Shown here piece by piece: positions 45,918-54,676 of a stretch of 64,000 bases of DNA; the first letter of the stretch is position 1, and every line of letters begins with the position of its first letter. Source of the stretch: Actinomyces oris. GTDB taxonomy: Bacteria; Actinomycetota; Actinomycetes; Actinomycetales; Actinomycetaceae. The stretch spans positions 186,001 to 250,000 of the forward strand of contig NZ_CP014232.1 in assembly GCF_001553935.1 (NCBI RefSeq), in the 5' to 3' direction. The notes under the pieces are model-generated. The model ran no database searches and was not told where the DNA came from. It saw only the letters and a program-made list of their open reading frames with translations. The position numbers and the translations under genes were made by a program.

Positions 45918-47393
45918 TCAGGCTTCAGCCCTGGCAGCCCTCTGGTGAAGGCGGGCATGAATGACGACGTCGGTGCCCCCTCCACTCAGAGGCTCCCAGT
46001 CAATGACCCCGCGCAGTTCCCCGCGCACAAGCGTGGTGACGATCCGTGTTCCCAGTCCGGTCATGAGGGTGTCCGGCGCCAGGCCCGCACCGTTGTCCAT
46101 CACGTGGACCTCGAGCCGGTCCTCGTCACGGTGGGCCGTGACCGTCACGCGGCCGTCGCGGCCATCGAGGCCGTGCTCGACGGCGTTGGTCACGAGCTCG
46201 GCCAGCACCGTGGCCAGCGCCTGCGCCGTGTCAGCGTCGACCACTCCGAAGGAGCCCTCCAGCTTGGTGCTGACCTCGCCCGTGGGCGTGGCCACGACCG
46301 CGGCCATGCGCAGGATGGAGGAGAAGACCTCGTCGAAGTCCACATGCTCATTGACGTTGTGGCTCAAAGCGTCGTGGACGGTGGCAATGGTGGTCACCCG
46401 GCGCTCGGCCTCGGACAGAGCCTGGCGGGTCTCCTCGTTCGAGGCACGGCGGGCCTGCATACGCAGCAGCGCCGAGACGGTCTGCAGGTTGTTCTTGACC
46501 CGGTGGTGGACCTCCCGGATGGTGGCGTCCTTGTTGAGCAGGACCTGCTCGCGCCGACGCACCTCGGTGACGTCGCGCACCAGGAGCACTGCCCCGGAAC
46601 GGCGCCCCTTGCGCGCCAGGGGGATGGAGCGCACAGACAGGAACACTCCCCCGACCTCGACCTCGGTGAGCCAGGCCTGCCTCCCCATGAGGACCACGGC
46701 CAGCGTCTCATCGACGGGGGTACGGGCGGGAATGATCGAGGTGACGGCCTCGGCCAGCAGGATCCCCTCCAGCTCGCCCTCGATGCCCAGGCGGTGGAAG
46801 CAGGAGCGCCCGTTGGGGCTGACGTAGACGATCCGCCCCTCCTCGTCCAGACGCAGGACGCCGTCGGCCACGCGCGGCGTACCGTGGCGGATCGTGGTGC
46901 CGGCGCCCTGGATGGGGAAGTCGCCCGAGGCGGTCATCTGGCACAGGACCTCGGCGATCTCCTCCATCTCCCGCTCAACGATGCGCCCGCCCCGGATAAC
47001 GCCCACCGAGGTCTCCCGAGTCACGACGGCGATCGGCGTACCGGCGTGAACGACCGGGATGTACTCCTCCTGGACCGCGGCGGTACCGGTCCAGTAGGGC
47101 TCGGCCGCGTCCTGGATCTGGGCGGTGGACAGTGATTCCATGGCCATGGCCTCACGCGAGGCCGGCATGCGCCGCCCGACGACGTCCTCGAGGTGGACGG
47201 TGGTTCCCCCCGAGGGGCGGGTGTGGCCCGCGGCGATGAAGCGCCCCGCACGGGTACGCACCCACAGGACCAGGTCGGAGGTGGATAGGTCCGCAATCAG
47301 CTGCCAGTCGGCCACCAGCTGGTGGATCCAGTCGAGGTCGGCCTCGGCGAGGTCGACTGCGTCTCTCAGGGCGCTAGGCAGAAGATTAGGCAC
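45918..47393 (-). CDS. pdtaS: Sensor histidine kinase, PdtaS-like
   Basis: A 491-residue soluble kinase with no membrane segment. Residues ~1-150 look GAF-like, ~165-280 PAS-like (VLRLDEEGRIVYVSPNGRSC). The HisKA_2 region is REVHHRVKNNLQTVSALLRM with H296/H297 as candidate phosphorylation sites, and the HATPase domain has ELVTNAVEHG and DNGAGLAP. PdtaS kinases phosphorylate the ANTAR antiterminator PdtaR, which acts on RNA; pdtaR is not in this window. It is convergent with whiB, the same neighbourhood as in mycobacteria. The small overlap-free gap after whiB holds the whiB terminator. Confidence 0.9.
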   Translation of the reverse strand: MPNLLPSALRDAVDLAEADLDWIHQLVADWQLIADLSTSDLVLWVRTRAGRFIAAGHTRPSGGTTVHLEDVVGRRMPASREAMAMESLSTAQIQDAAEPYWTGTAAVQEEYIPVVHAGTPIAVVTRETSVGVIRGGRIVEREMEEIAEVLCQMTASGDFPIQGAGTTIRHGTPRVADGVLRLDEEGRIVYVSPNGRSCFHRLGIEGELEGILLAEAVTSIIPARTPVDETLAVVLMGRQAWLTEVEVGGVFLSVRSIPLARKGRRSGAVLLVRDVTEVRRREQVLLNKDATIREVHHRVKNNLQTVSALLRMQARRASNEETRQALSEAERRVTTIATVHDALSHNVNEHVDFDEVFSSILRMAAVVATPTGEVSTKLEGSFGVVDADTAQALATVLAELVTNAVEHGLDGRDGRVTVTAHRDEDRLEVHVMDNGAGLAPDTLMTGLGTRIVTTLVRGELRGVIDWEPLSGGGTDVVIHARLHQRAARAEA

Positions 47394-47569
47394 CTCTCAA
47401 GGTTATCGGCAGTGAGCGGAACCGGCTCGTTGAGCCGGCTAATTGCCAAGCAGGACACATGTTCGGGAACTGAGCGATCCCGCATTCAACCGCACGAGCG
47501 CGCCTTGGCCTCCGTCCCCGCGGAGGTCGGAACATGCCCCGGACCGGCGAAACATGACAGGATCGCACC

Positions 47570-48076
47570 ATGAGGAAGACCATCACCATCACCTATCCCG
47601 CATCTCCGGCACGCACCGCGCAGATGCTCGCCGACCCCGCCTACCAGGAGGCGCGGGTCTCACGGGCCGGGCTCGACAACGCCTCGGTGGACGTCGCCCA
47701 GCGAGGCCAGGGCTTCGTGGCCACCATCGCCGGAAGCATCCAGCCCTCCCAGCTGCCCTCGGTCGCCTCACGGTTCGTGCGCTCGGCGGTGTCCTTCTCC
47801 GTAGCCGAGTCCTGGGGCGAGCCGAAGGATGACGGCTCACGCTCCGGCGGCTACGACGTGAAGGTCAAGAACGCCCCGGTCAAGGTCAGTGCCACCTCCA
47901 CCATGGCTCCCGCCGCGGAGTCCGCCGGTGAGGCCACCACCGTCACCGTCGACGTCGACCTCAAGGTCACTGTGCCACTGGTCGGCAAGACCATCGAGGA
48001 GAAGGCCATGGGCATGGTGGGCCGCGTCGTCGCCGATGAGGAGAGCCGGGCCACCGCCTGGCTCGCCGAGCACTGA
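47570..48076 (+). CDS. DUF2505 domain protein
   Basis: A 168-residue protein with the alternating beta/helix pattern of the START/Bet v 1-like DUF2505 family, common in actinobacteria (KTITITYPASPARTAQMLAD, GGYDVKVKNAPVKVSATSTM). No catalytic motif is visible and the role is unknown. No signal peptide. Divergent from pdtaS. A weak hairpin (GCACAG...CTGTGC) lies about 40 bases after the stop. Confidence 0.75.
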   Translation: MRKTITITYPASPARTAQMLADPAYQEARVSRAGLDNASVDVAQRGQGFVATIAGSIQPSQLPSVASRFVRSAVSFSVAESWGEPKDDGSRSGGYDVKVKNAPVKVSATSTMAPAAESAGEATTVTVDVDLKVTVPLVGKTIEEKAMGMVGRVVADEESRATAWLAEH

Positions 48077-48252
48077 CCCACGTCTTCATCACGCCCCGAT
48101 CACTCACGGATCACGCACAGATCACTGACTGTGCGCTGCGTCGCCCAGCGGCGTTATTCCCGTGCTGCGCCCCTGTCCGCCAGTGGCGCAGCACCGGGCT
48201 GTACGCCGATTCCACCGCTGAGTCTCGCCCGGTTTCATGGCACGATCAGGCC

Positions 48253-48693
48253 ATGAGCACTTCCAACACTGCCGCCTCCGCCCCTAACGCCGTGTGGGCC
48301 GAGCGCGCGGGCACCCGTCAGTACATCGGCCGCAACTCCTCGGGCGCCGAGGTCCGCATTGGTATGGGCCCGGGCGAGTTCTCGCCCGGTGAGCTGATGA
48401 AGATCGCCCTGGCCACCTGCAACACCCTGTCCGCCGACCACCGTCTGGCCAAGGCCCTGGGCGAGGACTTCGAGGCCACCGTGGGCTGCTCGACCGTCAA
48501 GAACGACGCCGAGGAACGCTACGAGTCCTTCCAGGTCGAGATCGTCACTGACCTGTCCTCCCTCGACGCTGAGCAGCGTGAGCTGCTCAGCCAGCGGGTC
48601 GCCGGAGCCGTGGACCGTCACTGCACCGTGGGTCACACCATCGAGCACGGCGCTTCCTACACGACGACGATCGTCGACCCCAACGAGGACTGA
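48253..48693 (+). CDS. OsmC-family peroxiredoxin-like protein
   Basis: A 146-residue protein of the OsmC/Ohr superfamily. The two redox cysteines are in IALATCNTLSAD and DRHCTVGHTIEHG, with FSPGELMKIALATC matching the OsmC helix. Members reduce organic hydroperoxides or other peroxides. The ribosome site is weak. It lies 73 bases before the next gene on the same strand, possibly in one operon. Confidence 0.85.
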   Translation: MSTSNTAASAPNAVWAERAGTRQYIGRNSSGAEVRIGMGPGEFSPGELMKIALATCNTLSADHRLAKALGEDFEATVGCSTVKNDAEERYESFQVEIVTDLSSLDAEQRELLSQRVAGAVDRHCTVGHTIEHGASYTTTIVDPNED

Positions 48694-48766
48694 GCACTCA
48701 GCACCCCGACCCTTGAACCGGCCGCTCTCCCCGAGGCCCCTGCGTCACTCAGGTAAGGAGAACACT

Positions 48767-49465
48767 GTGAACACCTCCCACTCCGGGCGCTCCACAGCGC
48801 TGGAACGTGCCCTCGACAAGGCCATCGCCATCCCGGCCTCCCGCATCGAGGAGCGCGTCGCACGGATGCGCCGGGACCGCCCAGGGGCCGACACCGCCGA
48901 GCTCGTCGAGCTGGCCGGCTCCCGATTCCGGCGGGACGCGGGGCTGTCATCGGGGGCCGTCGGAGCCTCCGCGGCCATCCCGGCCATCGGAACCGGTGCG
49001 GCCGCAGCTCTGACAGTCGGCCAGAGCGCCGCCTTCATGGCCTCGGCCGTCACCTATGTTCTGACTGTCGCGGAGATCCAGGGGGTGCACGTCGTCGACG
49101 CCGACCGCCGTCGGGCTCTGGTCCTCTCCGCCCTCCTGGGCAAGGAGGGCTCCGAGGCGGTTCAGGGCCAGCTGGGTCTGTCCTCGATGTTCTGGGCGGC
49201 TCAGGTGCTCATGCAGATGCCCCTGCCGTCGGTGAAGTCGATCAACGCCCGCCTCATCAAGCGGGTGGCCAAGCGCTCGGCCGCCAAGGGCGGGGCGCTG
49301 GCGCTGGGGCGTCTCCTCCCCTTCGGGATCGGGGCCGCCATCGGCTGGTCGGGGGGCCGGGCGCTGGCCAACCAGGTCATCGAGGGGGCGCAGGCGGCCC
49401 TGGGACCAGAGCTCACTGCGCGAGGCTACGTCGACAGCCCCGATGTCGAGGTGATCGAGGCGTGA
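48767..49465 (+). CDS. Hydrophobic protein of unknown function, coupled to thyA
   Basis: A 232-residue protein from the GTG at 48767 (AAGGAG seven bases upstream). The longer frame from 48578 overlaps the OsmC gene and is not credible. Residues ~60-100 and ~175-200 are Gly/Ala-rich hydrophobic segments ([40 protein letters not shown]), as in EcsC-like or glycine-zipper proteins. That resemblance is weak and I do not assign a function. The stop overlaps the thyA start by GTGA, so it is in the thyA-folA operon. Confidence 0.7.
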   Translation: MNTSHSGRSTALERALDKAIAIPASRIEERVARMRRDRPGADTAELVELAGSRFRRDAGLSSGAVGASAAIPAIGTGAAAALTVGQSAAFMASAVTYVLTVAEIQGVHVVDADRRRALVLSALLGKEGSEAVQGQLGLSSMFWAAQVLMQMPLPSVKSINARLIKRVAKRSAAKGGALALGRLLPFGIGAAIGWSGGRALANQVIEGAQAALGPELTARGYVDSPDVEVIEA

Positions 49466-50355
49466 GCGCAGTCGACAGTGCCGGCGAGCCCTCGCCATCG
49501 GCCGGTCAGTACCCGGCGCTGGCGCGGATGGGGCTCGTCCCTCCGCCAGGCGTAGACGTCGCCTACGAGAACCTACTGGCCGAGGTTCTGACCAACGGGG
49601 CCGCGAAGTCCGACCGTACCGGCACTGGGACGCGTTCGCTCTTCGCCCGCCAGCTGCGCTACGACCTGCGCCGCGGCTTTCCGCGTATCACCACGAAGTT
49701 CGTGGCCATGAAGGCCGTCAAGGGTGAACTGCTGTGGTTCTTGCGCGGGGAGACGAACGTGCGCTGGCTCCAGGAGCGGGGAATCACGATCTGGGACGAG
49801 TGGGCCGATGACTCCGGTGAGCTGGGGCCGGTCTACGGCTCGCAGTGGCGCTCCTGGCCCACCCGGGACGGAGGCACGATCGACCAGATCACCGGACTCA
49901 TCGACACGCTACGCACCGACCCGGACTCGCGGCGCATGCTGGTGTCGGCCTGGAACGTCTCCGAGCTGGGATCCATGGCGCTGGCCCCCTGCCACGCCTT
50001 CTTCCAGTGCTACGTGGCCGACGGCCGCCTGAGCCTGCAGATCTACCAGCGCAGCGCCGACCTGTTCCTGGGGGTACCCTTCAACATCGCCTCTTACGCG
50101 CTGCTGGCCCACATGCTCGCCCAGCAGGCGGACCTGGAGCCCGGTGAGCTCATCTGGACCGGCGGAGACTGCCACATCTACGACAACCACGTCGAGCAGG
50201 TCCGCACCCAGCTCTCCCGGGTGCCCAGCGCCCACCCCTTCCCCACGCTGCGCCTGGAGCGGGCCGAGTCCATCGACGCCTACGACATGGACGACATCGA
50301 CGCCTCCCAGGGCTACGAGCACCACCCCACGATCAAGGCCCCGGTCGCGGTATGA
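49462..50355 (+). CDS. thyA: Thymidylate synthase
   Basis: A 297-residue enzyme that methylates dUMP to dTMP with methylene-tetrahydrofolate. The nucleophile is C177 in [15 protein letters not shown]; other signatures are [49 protein letters not shown] and the C-terminal IKAPVAV. About 30 extra N-terminal residues precede the usual ThyA core. GTG start overlapping the upstream stop. It is followed with an ATGA overlap by folA, which regenerates tetrahydrofolate from the dihydrofolate it produces. Confidence 0.97.
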   Translation: MSAVDSAGEPSPSAGQYPALARMGLVPPPGVDVAYENLLAEVLTNGAAKSDRTGTGTRSLFARQLRYDLRRGFPRITTKFVAMKAVKGELLWFLRGETNVRWLQERGITIWDEWADDSGELGPVYGSQWRSWPTRDGGTIDQITGLIDTLRTDPDSRRMLVSAWNVSELGSMALAPCHAFFQCYVADGRLSLQIYQRSADLFLGVPFNIASYALLAHMLAQQADLEPGELIWTGGDCHIYDNHVEQVRTQLSRVPSAHPFPTLRLERAESIDAYDMDDIDASQGYEHHPTIKAPVAV

Positions 50356-50942
50356 GCGGCCTGGGGATGATCTGGGCCCAGGACGTCACCGGCGTCCTGG
50401 GGGCCGACGGCGGCATGCTGTGGCGCGTGCCGGCGGACTTCGCCCACTTCAAGGCCACGACCATGGGCTGCGGGCTGGTCATGGGGCGCACCACCTGGGA
50501 CTCACTGGGAGGCCCCCTGCCCGGGCGGCGCAATGTGGTTCTCACCCGTGACCGCTCCTGGCGGGCCGAGGGGGCGGTCCGCGCCGGCTCGCTGCGCGAG
50601 GGGCTCTCGCTGGCGGCGCGGGGCCTGGCCGCTGAGCTGGGGCACGATCCCCGTGACGGGGATGCTGCGGGGCTGCCCCGCCTGTGGGTCATCGGTGGCG
50701 GGAGCGTCTACGAGCAGGCGCTGGCTGACGGCCTGCCTGATGTGCTCGTCGTCAGCGTCTTGGACCTGGATGCCACGCAGCGGGCCCGCGAGCGCGGCCT
50801 GCCCGACTCGGCGCTGGTGCGCGCGCCGGGGATCAGCACTCAGGAGTGGGCCATCGATCCGGCCCTCTCCGACCCGCAGGGCCAGTGGCGCCCCGCATCC
50901 GGGGACGCGCGCTGGCGCGTGGAGACCTGGCGGCACCTGTAG
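50352..50942 (+). CDS. folA: Dihydrofolate reductase
   Basis: A 196-residue NADPH-dependent reductase. The start region [20 protein letters not shown] and [13 protein letters not shown] carry the active-site acid (Asp in PADF), and [20 protein letters not shown] the NADPH site; [13 protein letters not shown] is the second cofactor motif. Longer than E. coli FolA (159) through a C-terminal extension. Coupled to thyA by ATGA. A hairpin follows between it and the HxlR gene. Confidence 0.95.
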   Translation: MSGLGMIWAQDVTGVLGADGGMLWRVPADFAHFKATTMGCGLVMGRTTWDSLGGPLPGRRNVVLTRDRSWRAEGAVRAGSLREGLSLAARGLAAELGHDPRDGDAAGLPRLWVIGGGSVYEQALADGLPDVLVVSVLDLDATQRARERGLPDSALVRAPGISTQEWAIDPALSDPQGQWRPASGDARWRVETWRHL

Positions 50943-50949
50943 ACGCGTT

Positions 50950-50974
50950 TGAAACGCCCTCGGCGGGCGCTTCA
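50950..50974. terminator. Terminator between folA and the HxlR gene
   Basis: TGAAACGCCC pairs with GGGCGCTTCA (one mismatch) around a five-base loop in the 40-base gap between convergent genes. Confidence 0.6.
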
Positions 50975-50982
50975 ACGGATGC

Positions 50983-51390
50983 TCAGTGCTCGGCGTCGTA
51001 GCGCGCCCGGGCCTGGCTGACAGCGCCGAGGTGCTCAGTGGCCCAGGTCTCGACGTGAGCCAGCGCCTCCGCCAGCCCCTTGCCTGAGTCGGTGAGCTCG
51101 TAGGTCACTCGCGGTGGGATCTCAGGGTATTGATGGCGCTCGATGAGTCCATCACGCTCAAGGCCCCTGAGGGTCTGGGTGAGCATCTTGGTGGAGATAC
51201 CGTCGACGCGGGTCGATATCTCCTTGAAGCGTTGCGGCCGGCCCGCTTCGTGAAGCGCCCCGACGACGAGCACGGTCCACAGGTCGCCGAGCGACTTGAG
51301 CAGGCCGCGTGAGGGGCAACTGCGGCTATAGGGGTTGGGAGCCATCTCCCCCGCCTGCTGCGTGCCGGTCGGCTGCTCAGTGTCGGCCAC
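50983..51390 (-). CDS. HxlR-family transcriptional regulator
   Basis: A 135-residue winged-helix regulator. The conserved N-terminal cysteine (C25) precedes GLLKSLGDLWTVLVVGALHE, and the recognition region is RFKEISTRVDGISTKMLTQT. HxlR proteins often sense oxidants or electrophiles through this cysteine. GTG start with AGGAG six bases upstream. It lies downstream of a Rossmann-fold oxidoreductase on the same strand, and a perfect 9-5-9 inverted repeat before that gene is the likely operator. Confidence 0.9.
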   Translation of the reverse strand: MADTEQPTGTQQAGEMAPNPYSRSCPSRGLLKSLGDLWTVLVVGALHEAGRPQRFKEISTRVDGISTKMLTQTLRGLERDGLIERHQYPEIPPRVTYELTDSGKGLAEALAHVETWATEHLGAVSQARARYDAEH

Positions 51391-51494
51391 GTCGTCTCCT
51401 CGTGTGCTTGGTCGCTGATCCGTCGTCGGCCTCCCACGCGTGTGAGTGGCCGACGACGGGCATAGGCGACAGGTTACCTGCGAACCGGGAGCCT

Positions 51495-51531
51495 TACTCG
51501 GGGCTCACTCGGGGCTCACTCGGGGCTCACT
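51495..51531. repeat. 11-bp tandem repeat at the oxidoreductase stop codon
   Basis: ACTCGGGGCTC occurs three times plus four bases. The stop codon of the oxidoreductase gene lies inside the last copy, so copy number may change the 3' end. Confidence 0.8.
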
Positions 51532-52150
51532 CTGACACGACGGCGAGGCCGCCGGTCCAAGCGACCTGCTCCGTGACACCCAGGGCGATGTTCAGTGCCC
51601 CGAGCGCCTCCAGACGCTCTGCCCGCTTGAGCTCGCCGGCGTCGGCCCACGCCAGTCCGGCGGCCTCGACGAAGGAGCGCAGGCCCGCCTTGGCCTCTGC
51701 GGAGTCGGAGGCGACCAGGACAGTGGCCGGGCGGGCGCCGATGGTGCCGCTCGCCAGGACGGCGGCGAAGACGGTGTTGAAGGCCTTGACCACCTGGGCG
51801 TCCGGGAGCTTCGCTGCGAGCTCGGCGCTCGCGGAGCTACCGGCCGGGACGAGAGAGTCGAGAGTGGTGAAGTCCAGGGGGTTGGTCGGGTCGACGACGA
51901 CCTTGCCGGCGAAGGCCTGTGCACCGTAGGTGGCAATGACCTCGTCGATGGCGGCGTAGGGCAGGGCGAGGACAACGATGTCACCGGTCAGGGGTGAACC
52001 GATCTCGGCGACGTCGACGCCCGACAGGTCGGTGGCCTTGGAGGCGTCGCGCACCACGACCTGAGTACTGGCACCGGCCTTGACCGCCAGACTCGCGACC
52101 GCCGATCCGATGTTGCCGGCGCCGATGATGGAGATGGAGGGGACGGACAT
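51527..52150 (-). CDS. NAD(P)-binding oxidoreductase (F420H2:NADP reductase-like family)
   Basis: A 207-residue single-domain Rossmann protein. The dinucleotide loop is ISIIGAGNIGSAVASLAVKA, followed by DIVVLALPYAAIDEV, VVDPTNPL and AQVVKAFNTVFA, as in the F420-dependent NADP oxidoreductase family. Whether it uses F420 is unknown. AAGGAG lies five bases before the ATG. It is under the 23-base inverted repeat at 52167-52189 and upstream of an HxlR gene, so it is probably inducible. Confidence 0.82.
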   Translation of the reverse strand: MSVPSISIIGAGNIGSAVASLAVKAGASTQVVVRDASKATDLSGVDVAEIGSPLTGDIVVLALPYAAIDEVIATYGAQAFAGKVVVDPTNPLDFTTLDSLVPAGSSASAELAAKLPDAQVVKAFNTVFAAVLASGTIGARPATVLVASDSAEAKAGLRSFVEAAGLAWADAGELKRAERLEALGALNIALGVTEQVAWTGGLAVVSE

Positions 52151-52166
52151 GAGAGCTCCTTGAGCG

Positions 52167-52189
52167 TTAGTTGTTGAACGAACAACTAA
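52167..52189. promoter_or_regulatory. Perfect 9-5-9 inverted repeat, likely HxlR operator
   Basis: Arms TTAGTTGTT and AACAACTAA around GAACG, 17 bases before the oxidoreductase ATG. AT-rich arms are unusual for this genome. The adjacent HxlR regulator is the natural candidate to bind it. Confidence 0.65.
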
Positions 52190-52308
52190 ACTCTCTCACG
52201 CACACCCACTTTCCGAAAGAGAGTGACTGTATGCAAGAGATCACCAACTGTCGTCGCGCCCGCTCCCTGTCATCACTGACACACCGGACACCGCGGTCCT
52301 CTCGCCGC

Positions 52309-53298
52309 TCAGAGCAGCTTCTTGGAGGTGAGCCAGTCGGTGGCGATGGTCGTGGAGCTGAGCTTCTCGCCGGTGGAGCGCTGGTTGAGGGAGCGCAGCT
52401 CGTCGGGGGTCAGCAGGGCCGAGACCCGGTTGATGGCGGTGGCCGCGATGGCCGGCAGTGAGGCGGAGACCAGCGGGGTGACGTTCTGCGGGAGGATGAG
52501 CATCTGGGGGTCGGACAGGATGACGAGGTCCTTGGCCCTGATGGCGGGATCGGAGGAGTAGATGTCGGCGACGTCGACGGTGCCGTCGGTGAGGGCCTTG
52601 ACGGTCAGAGGCCCGCCGGAGTCCTCCACCGGCGTGACGGAGGCGTCGACGCCGTAGACGGCCTTGAGGCCCTTGGGGCCGTATGGGCGGGTGGTGAACT
52701 CCGAGTTCGCGGCGATCGTAATGGGCCGCCCCAGTGAGGCCAAGTCGCCGATGGAGGTCAGGGAGTGGGCCTGGGCGGTGGCCTTGGTGACGGTCAGGGA
52801 GTCCTGATCCGTCGCCTCGGCCGGGTTCAGGACGGTCAGCGAGTGCGGCAGGGTCCTCAGCAGGGTGTCCTGGATGGAGGCGGTATCGCCGGCGGCGCGG
52901 GAGGGGGGCGCGGTGGCGGTGGGACTGCCTGAGGCGGAGGTCTTGCTGTAGTACTCCAGCAGGTTGCCGCCGTACTCGGGGATGACGTGGATCTTGCCGG
53001 CCTCGAGCTCGGGCAGGTAGACCTCCCGCTGGCCGATCTGGTACTGGCGGGTGACGGTCAGGCCCGTCTTCTCCATCATCTGGGCGTAGAGCTCGGCGAT
53101 GATCTCGTTGGAGTAGTACTGCTGGCTGCCGATGATGATCGGGCCGCCGGAGTAGCCTCCCGAGGCTTGGTCGACGGCGAAGGGGTCGGTGTCGGAGCAG
53201 GCGCTCAGGGCGAGCAAGCCGGCGGTCGCACCGACGCCGGCCAGCAGGCCGCGTCGCGTCAGCTGCTTGCCGGGGCGCGGGTTGGACGGTGCAGTCAT
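52309..53298 (-). CDS. Osmoprotectant ABC transporter substrate-binding lipoprotein (OpuBC/ProX type)
   Basis: A 329-residue lipoprotein with an N-terminal twin-arginine motif (TRRGLLAG, R15-R16) and lipobox LSAC (C34). IIIGSQQYYSNEIIAELYAQ, LELGKIHVIPEYGG-like text near 100-111 and the final STTIATDWLTSKKLL are typical of glycine betaine/choline/carnitine binding proteins. A low-complexity insert (~119-140, rich in Ser, Ala, Pro) interrupts the usual fold. I chose the ATG at 53298, which overlaps the permease stop (ATGA). The longer frame to 54201 is out of frame with the permeases and rejected. Last gene of the operon. Confidence 0.9.
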   Translation of the reverse strand: MTAPSNPRPGKQLTRRGLLAGVGATAGLLALSACSDTDPFAVDQASGGYSGGPIIIGSQQYYSNEIIAELYAQMMEKTGLTVTRQYQIGQREVYLPELEAGKIHVIPEYGGNLLEYYSKTSASGSPTATAPPSRAAGDTASIQDTLLRTLPHSLTVLNPAEATDQDSLTVTKATAQAHSLTSIGDLASLGRPITIAANSEFTTRPYGPKGLKAVYGVDASVTPVEDSGGPLTVKALTDGTVDVADIYSSDPAIRAKDLVILSDPQMLILPQNVTPLVSASLPAIAATAINRVSALLTPDELRSLNQRSTGEKLSSTTIATDWLTSKKLL

Positions 53299-53975
53299 GC
53301 TGATTCCTTCCGGTGCTGCCGGGCACCTGGGGGCGTGACCCCCCATTGGATGAGGGCGAAGATGGCCTCGGAGGCCAGGGCTAGGGAGATGACCAGGAGC
53401 GCCGAGGCCAGCATCATGACGTAGTCCTGGGTCTTGAGGCCCAGGAACATGAGTCGGCCGAGCCCGCCGGCGCCGGTGTAGGCGGCCAGTGTGGCGGTGG
53501 AGATGACCTGGAGGCTGGCCGAGCGCAGCCCGCCGACGAGTAGCGGCGCTCCCAGGGGAATCTCGACCCGGCCCAGCACCTGCAGCTCGCTCATGCCGCT
53601 GGCCCGGGCGCCGTCGACGGCCATGACTGAGGCCGCCCGCACCCCGCTCATGGCTCCGGCCAGGACACTGGGCAGGGCCAGGATGACGAAGGCGATCATG
53701 GGGGCGCTCAGGCCGACCCCGAGAACGAGGCCGAACAGCGTGATGAGGCCGAGGGTGGGCAGGGAGCGGGCCATGCCGCTGAGCGGCTGCACCCAGGTGC
53801 GCCCGCGTCCGGTGTGCCCCACCCACCAGCCGGCGGGGACCCCGATGAGGGCGGCGATGAGGACACCGGCCAGGGAGTAGAGGACATGCTGGACCAGCAG
53901 CGGGCCGATCCCCATGGCCCCGCTCCAGTGAGCGGGATCGGCGATGTAGGCCAGGGCGGCCAGAACGAACCTCAC
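53295..53975 (-). CDS. Osmoprotectant ABC transporter permease (OpuBD type)
   Basis: A 226-residue permease with about five to six membrane segments and the BPD_transp_1 cytoplasmic loop (VDGARASGMSELQVLGRVEI-PLG), which contacts the ATPase. It pairs with the second permease. GTG start at 53975 overlaps the previous stop as GTGA; an upstream in-frame ATG at 54068 would extend into that gene and is less likely. Confidence 0.88.
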   Translation of the reverse strand: MRFVLAALAYIADPAHWSGAMGIGPLLVQHVLYSLAGVLIAALIGVPAGWWVGHTGRGRTWVQPLSGMARSLPTLGLITLFGLVLGVGLSAPMIAFVILALPSVLAGAMSGVRAASVMAVDGARASGMSELQVLGRVEIPLGAPLLVGGLRSASLQVISTATLAAYTGAGGLGRLMFLGLKTQDYVMMLASALLVISLALASEAIFALIQWGVTPPGARQHRKESA

Positions 53976-54676
53976 GCCTTGCCCTCCTGACTGTTCGAGG
54001 CGGCTGCGCAGGCTGCGGCAGGGACTGCCCCGGCGTCGCCGGCGCGCTTCCAGGTCCAGGGCAGGCACAGCCGCCCCAGAGCGAGGACGAGCCCGTCCAG
54101 GACGAGGGCCAGGGCCGCGGTGGCCACCAGGCCGGTGACGATCTCCGCGGTGATGCCGCGCTGGAAGCCGTCGGTGAACAGCCAGCCGAGGCTGCGCACA
54201 CCGAGGACCGCCCCGACAGTGGTCAGTGAGATCGTCGAGACCGTCACCACGCGCAGGCCGGTGAGGATAGCGGGGCCCGCCAGCGGCAGCTCGACGGTGA
54301 GGAAGCAGCGCAGGCGCCCCATGCCCATGGCGGTGGCGGCGTCCAGGACGCGGGCGTCAACGGCGTCGAGTGCGTCGGCGGTGGCCGGAACCAGGAGCGC
54401 CAGCCCGTAGAGGGTCAGGGCCACGATGACGTTGAGCGGGTCGCGGATGCCGGTGGCCAGGATGATGGGGAGGATGACGAACAGCGCCAGGGAGGGGACG
54501 GCGTAGAGCAGCGAGGAGCCGGTCACCAGCAGGGCTCGCAACGGCCGGGCCACGCGGGCCAGCCGGGCGATGGGGATCGCCAGGACGAAGGAGGCGACGA
54601 TCGCGGGAACCGCCTGGAGAAGGTGGGCCAGGAGGTGCCCGGCGATGGTGGGCAGGTTGGCCAGGACCCAGCTCAT
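53972..54676 (-). CDS. Osmoprotectant ABC transporter permease (OpuBB type)
   Basis: A 234-residue membrane protein with five to six helices. The coupling loop DAATAMGMGRLRCFLTVELP-LAG is clear. It has the permease plan of OpuB/ProW-type importers. Overlaps the ATPase gene (ATGA) upstream and the other permease (GTGA) downstream. Uptake of betaine, choline or related compounds is inferred from the family. Confidence 0.88.
   Translation of the reverse strand: MSWVLANLPTIAGHLLAHLLQAVPAIVASFVLAIPIARLARVARPLRALLVTGSSLLYAVPSLALFVILPIILATGIRDPLNVIVALTLYGLALLVPATADALDAVDARVLDAATAMGMGRLRCFLTVELPLAGPAILTGLRVVTVSTISLTTVGAVLGVRSLGWLFTDGFQRGITAEIVTGLVATAALALVLDGLVLALGRLCLPWTWKRAGDAGAVPAAACAAASNSQEGKA

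Noticed and set aside
48578..48766. Upstream extension of the thyA-linked hydrophobic protein
   Set aside because: It overlaps the OsmC gene in another frame, has a different composition, and a strong ribosome site marks the GTG at 48767.
53299..54201. N-terminal half of a 630-codon frame that would extend the OpuBC protein
   Set aside because: It overlaps both permease genes out of frame. The lipoprotein signal starts at 53298, which also fits the ATGA overlap.
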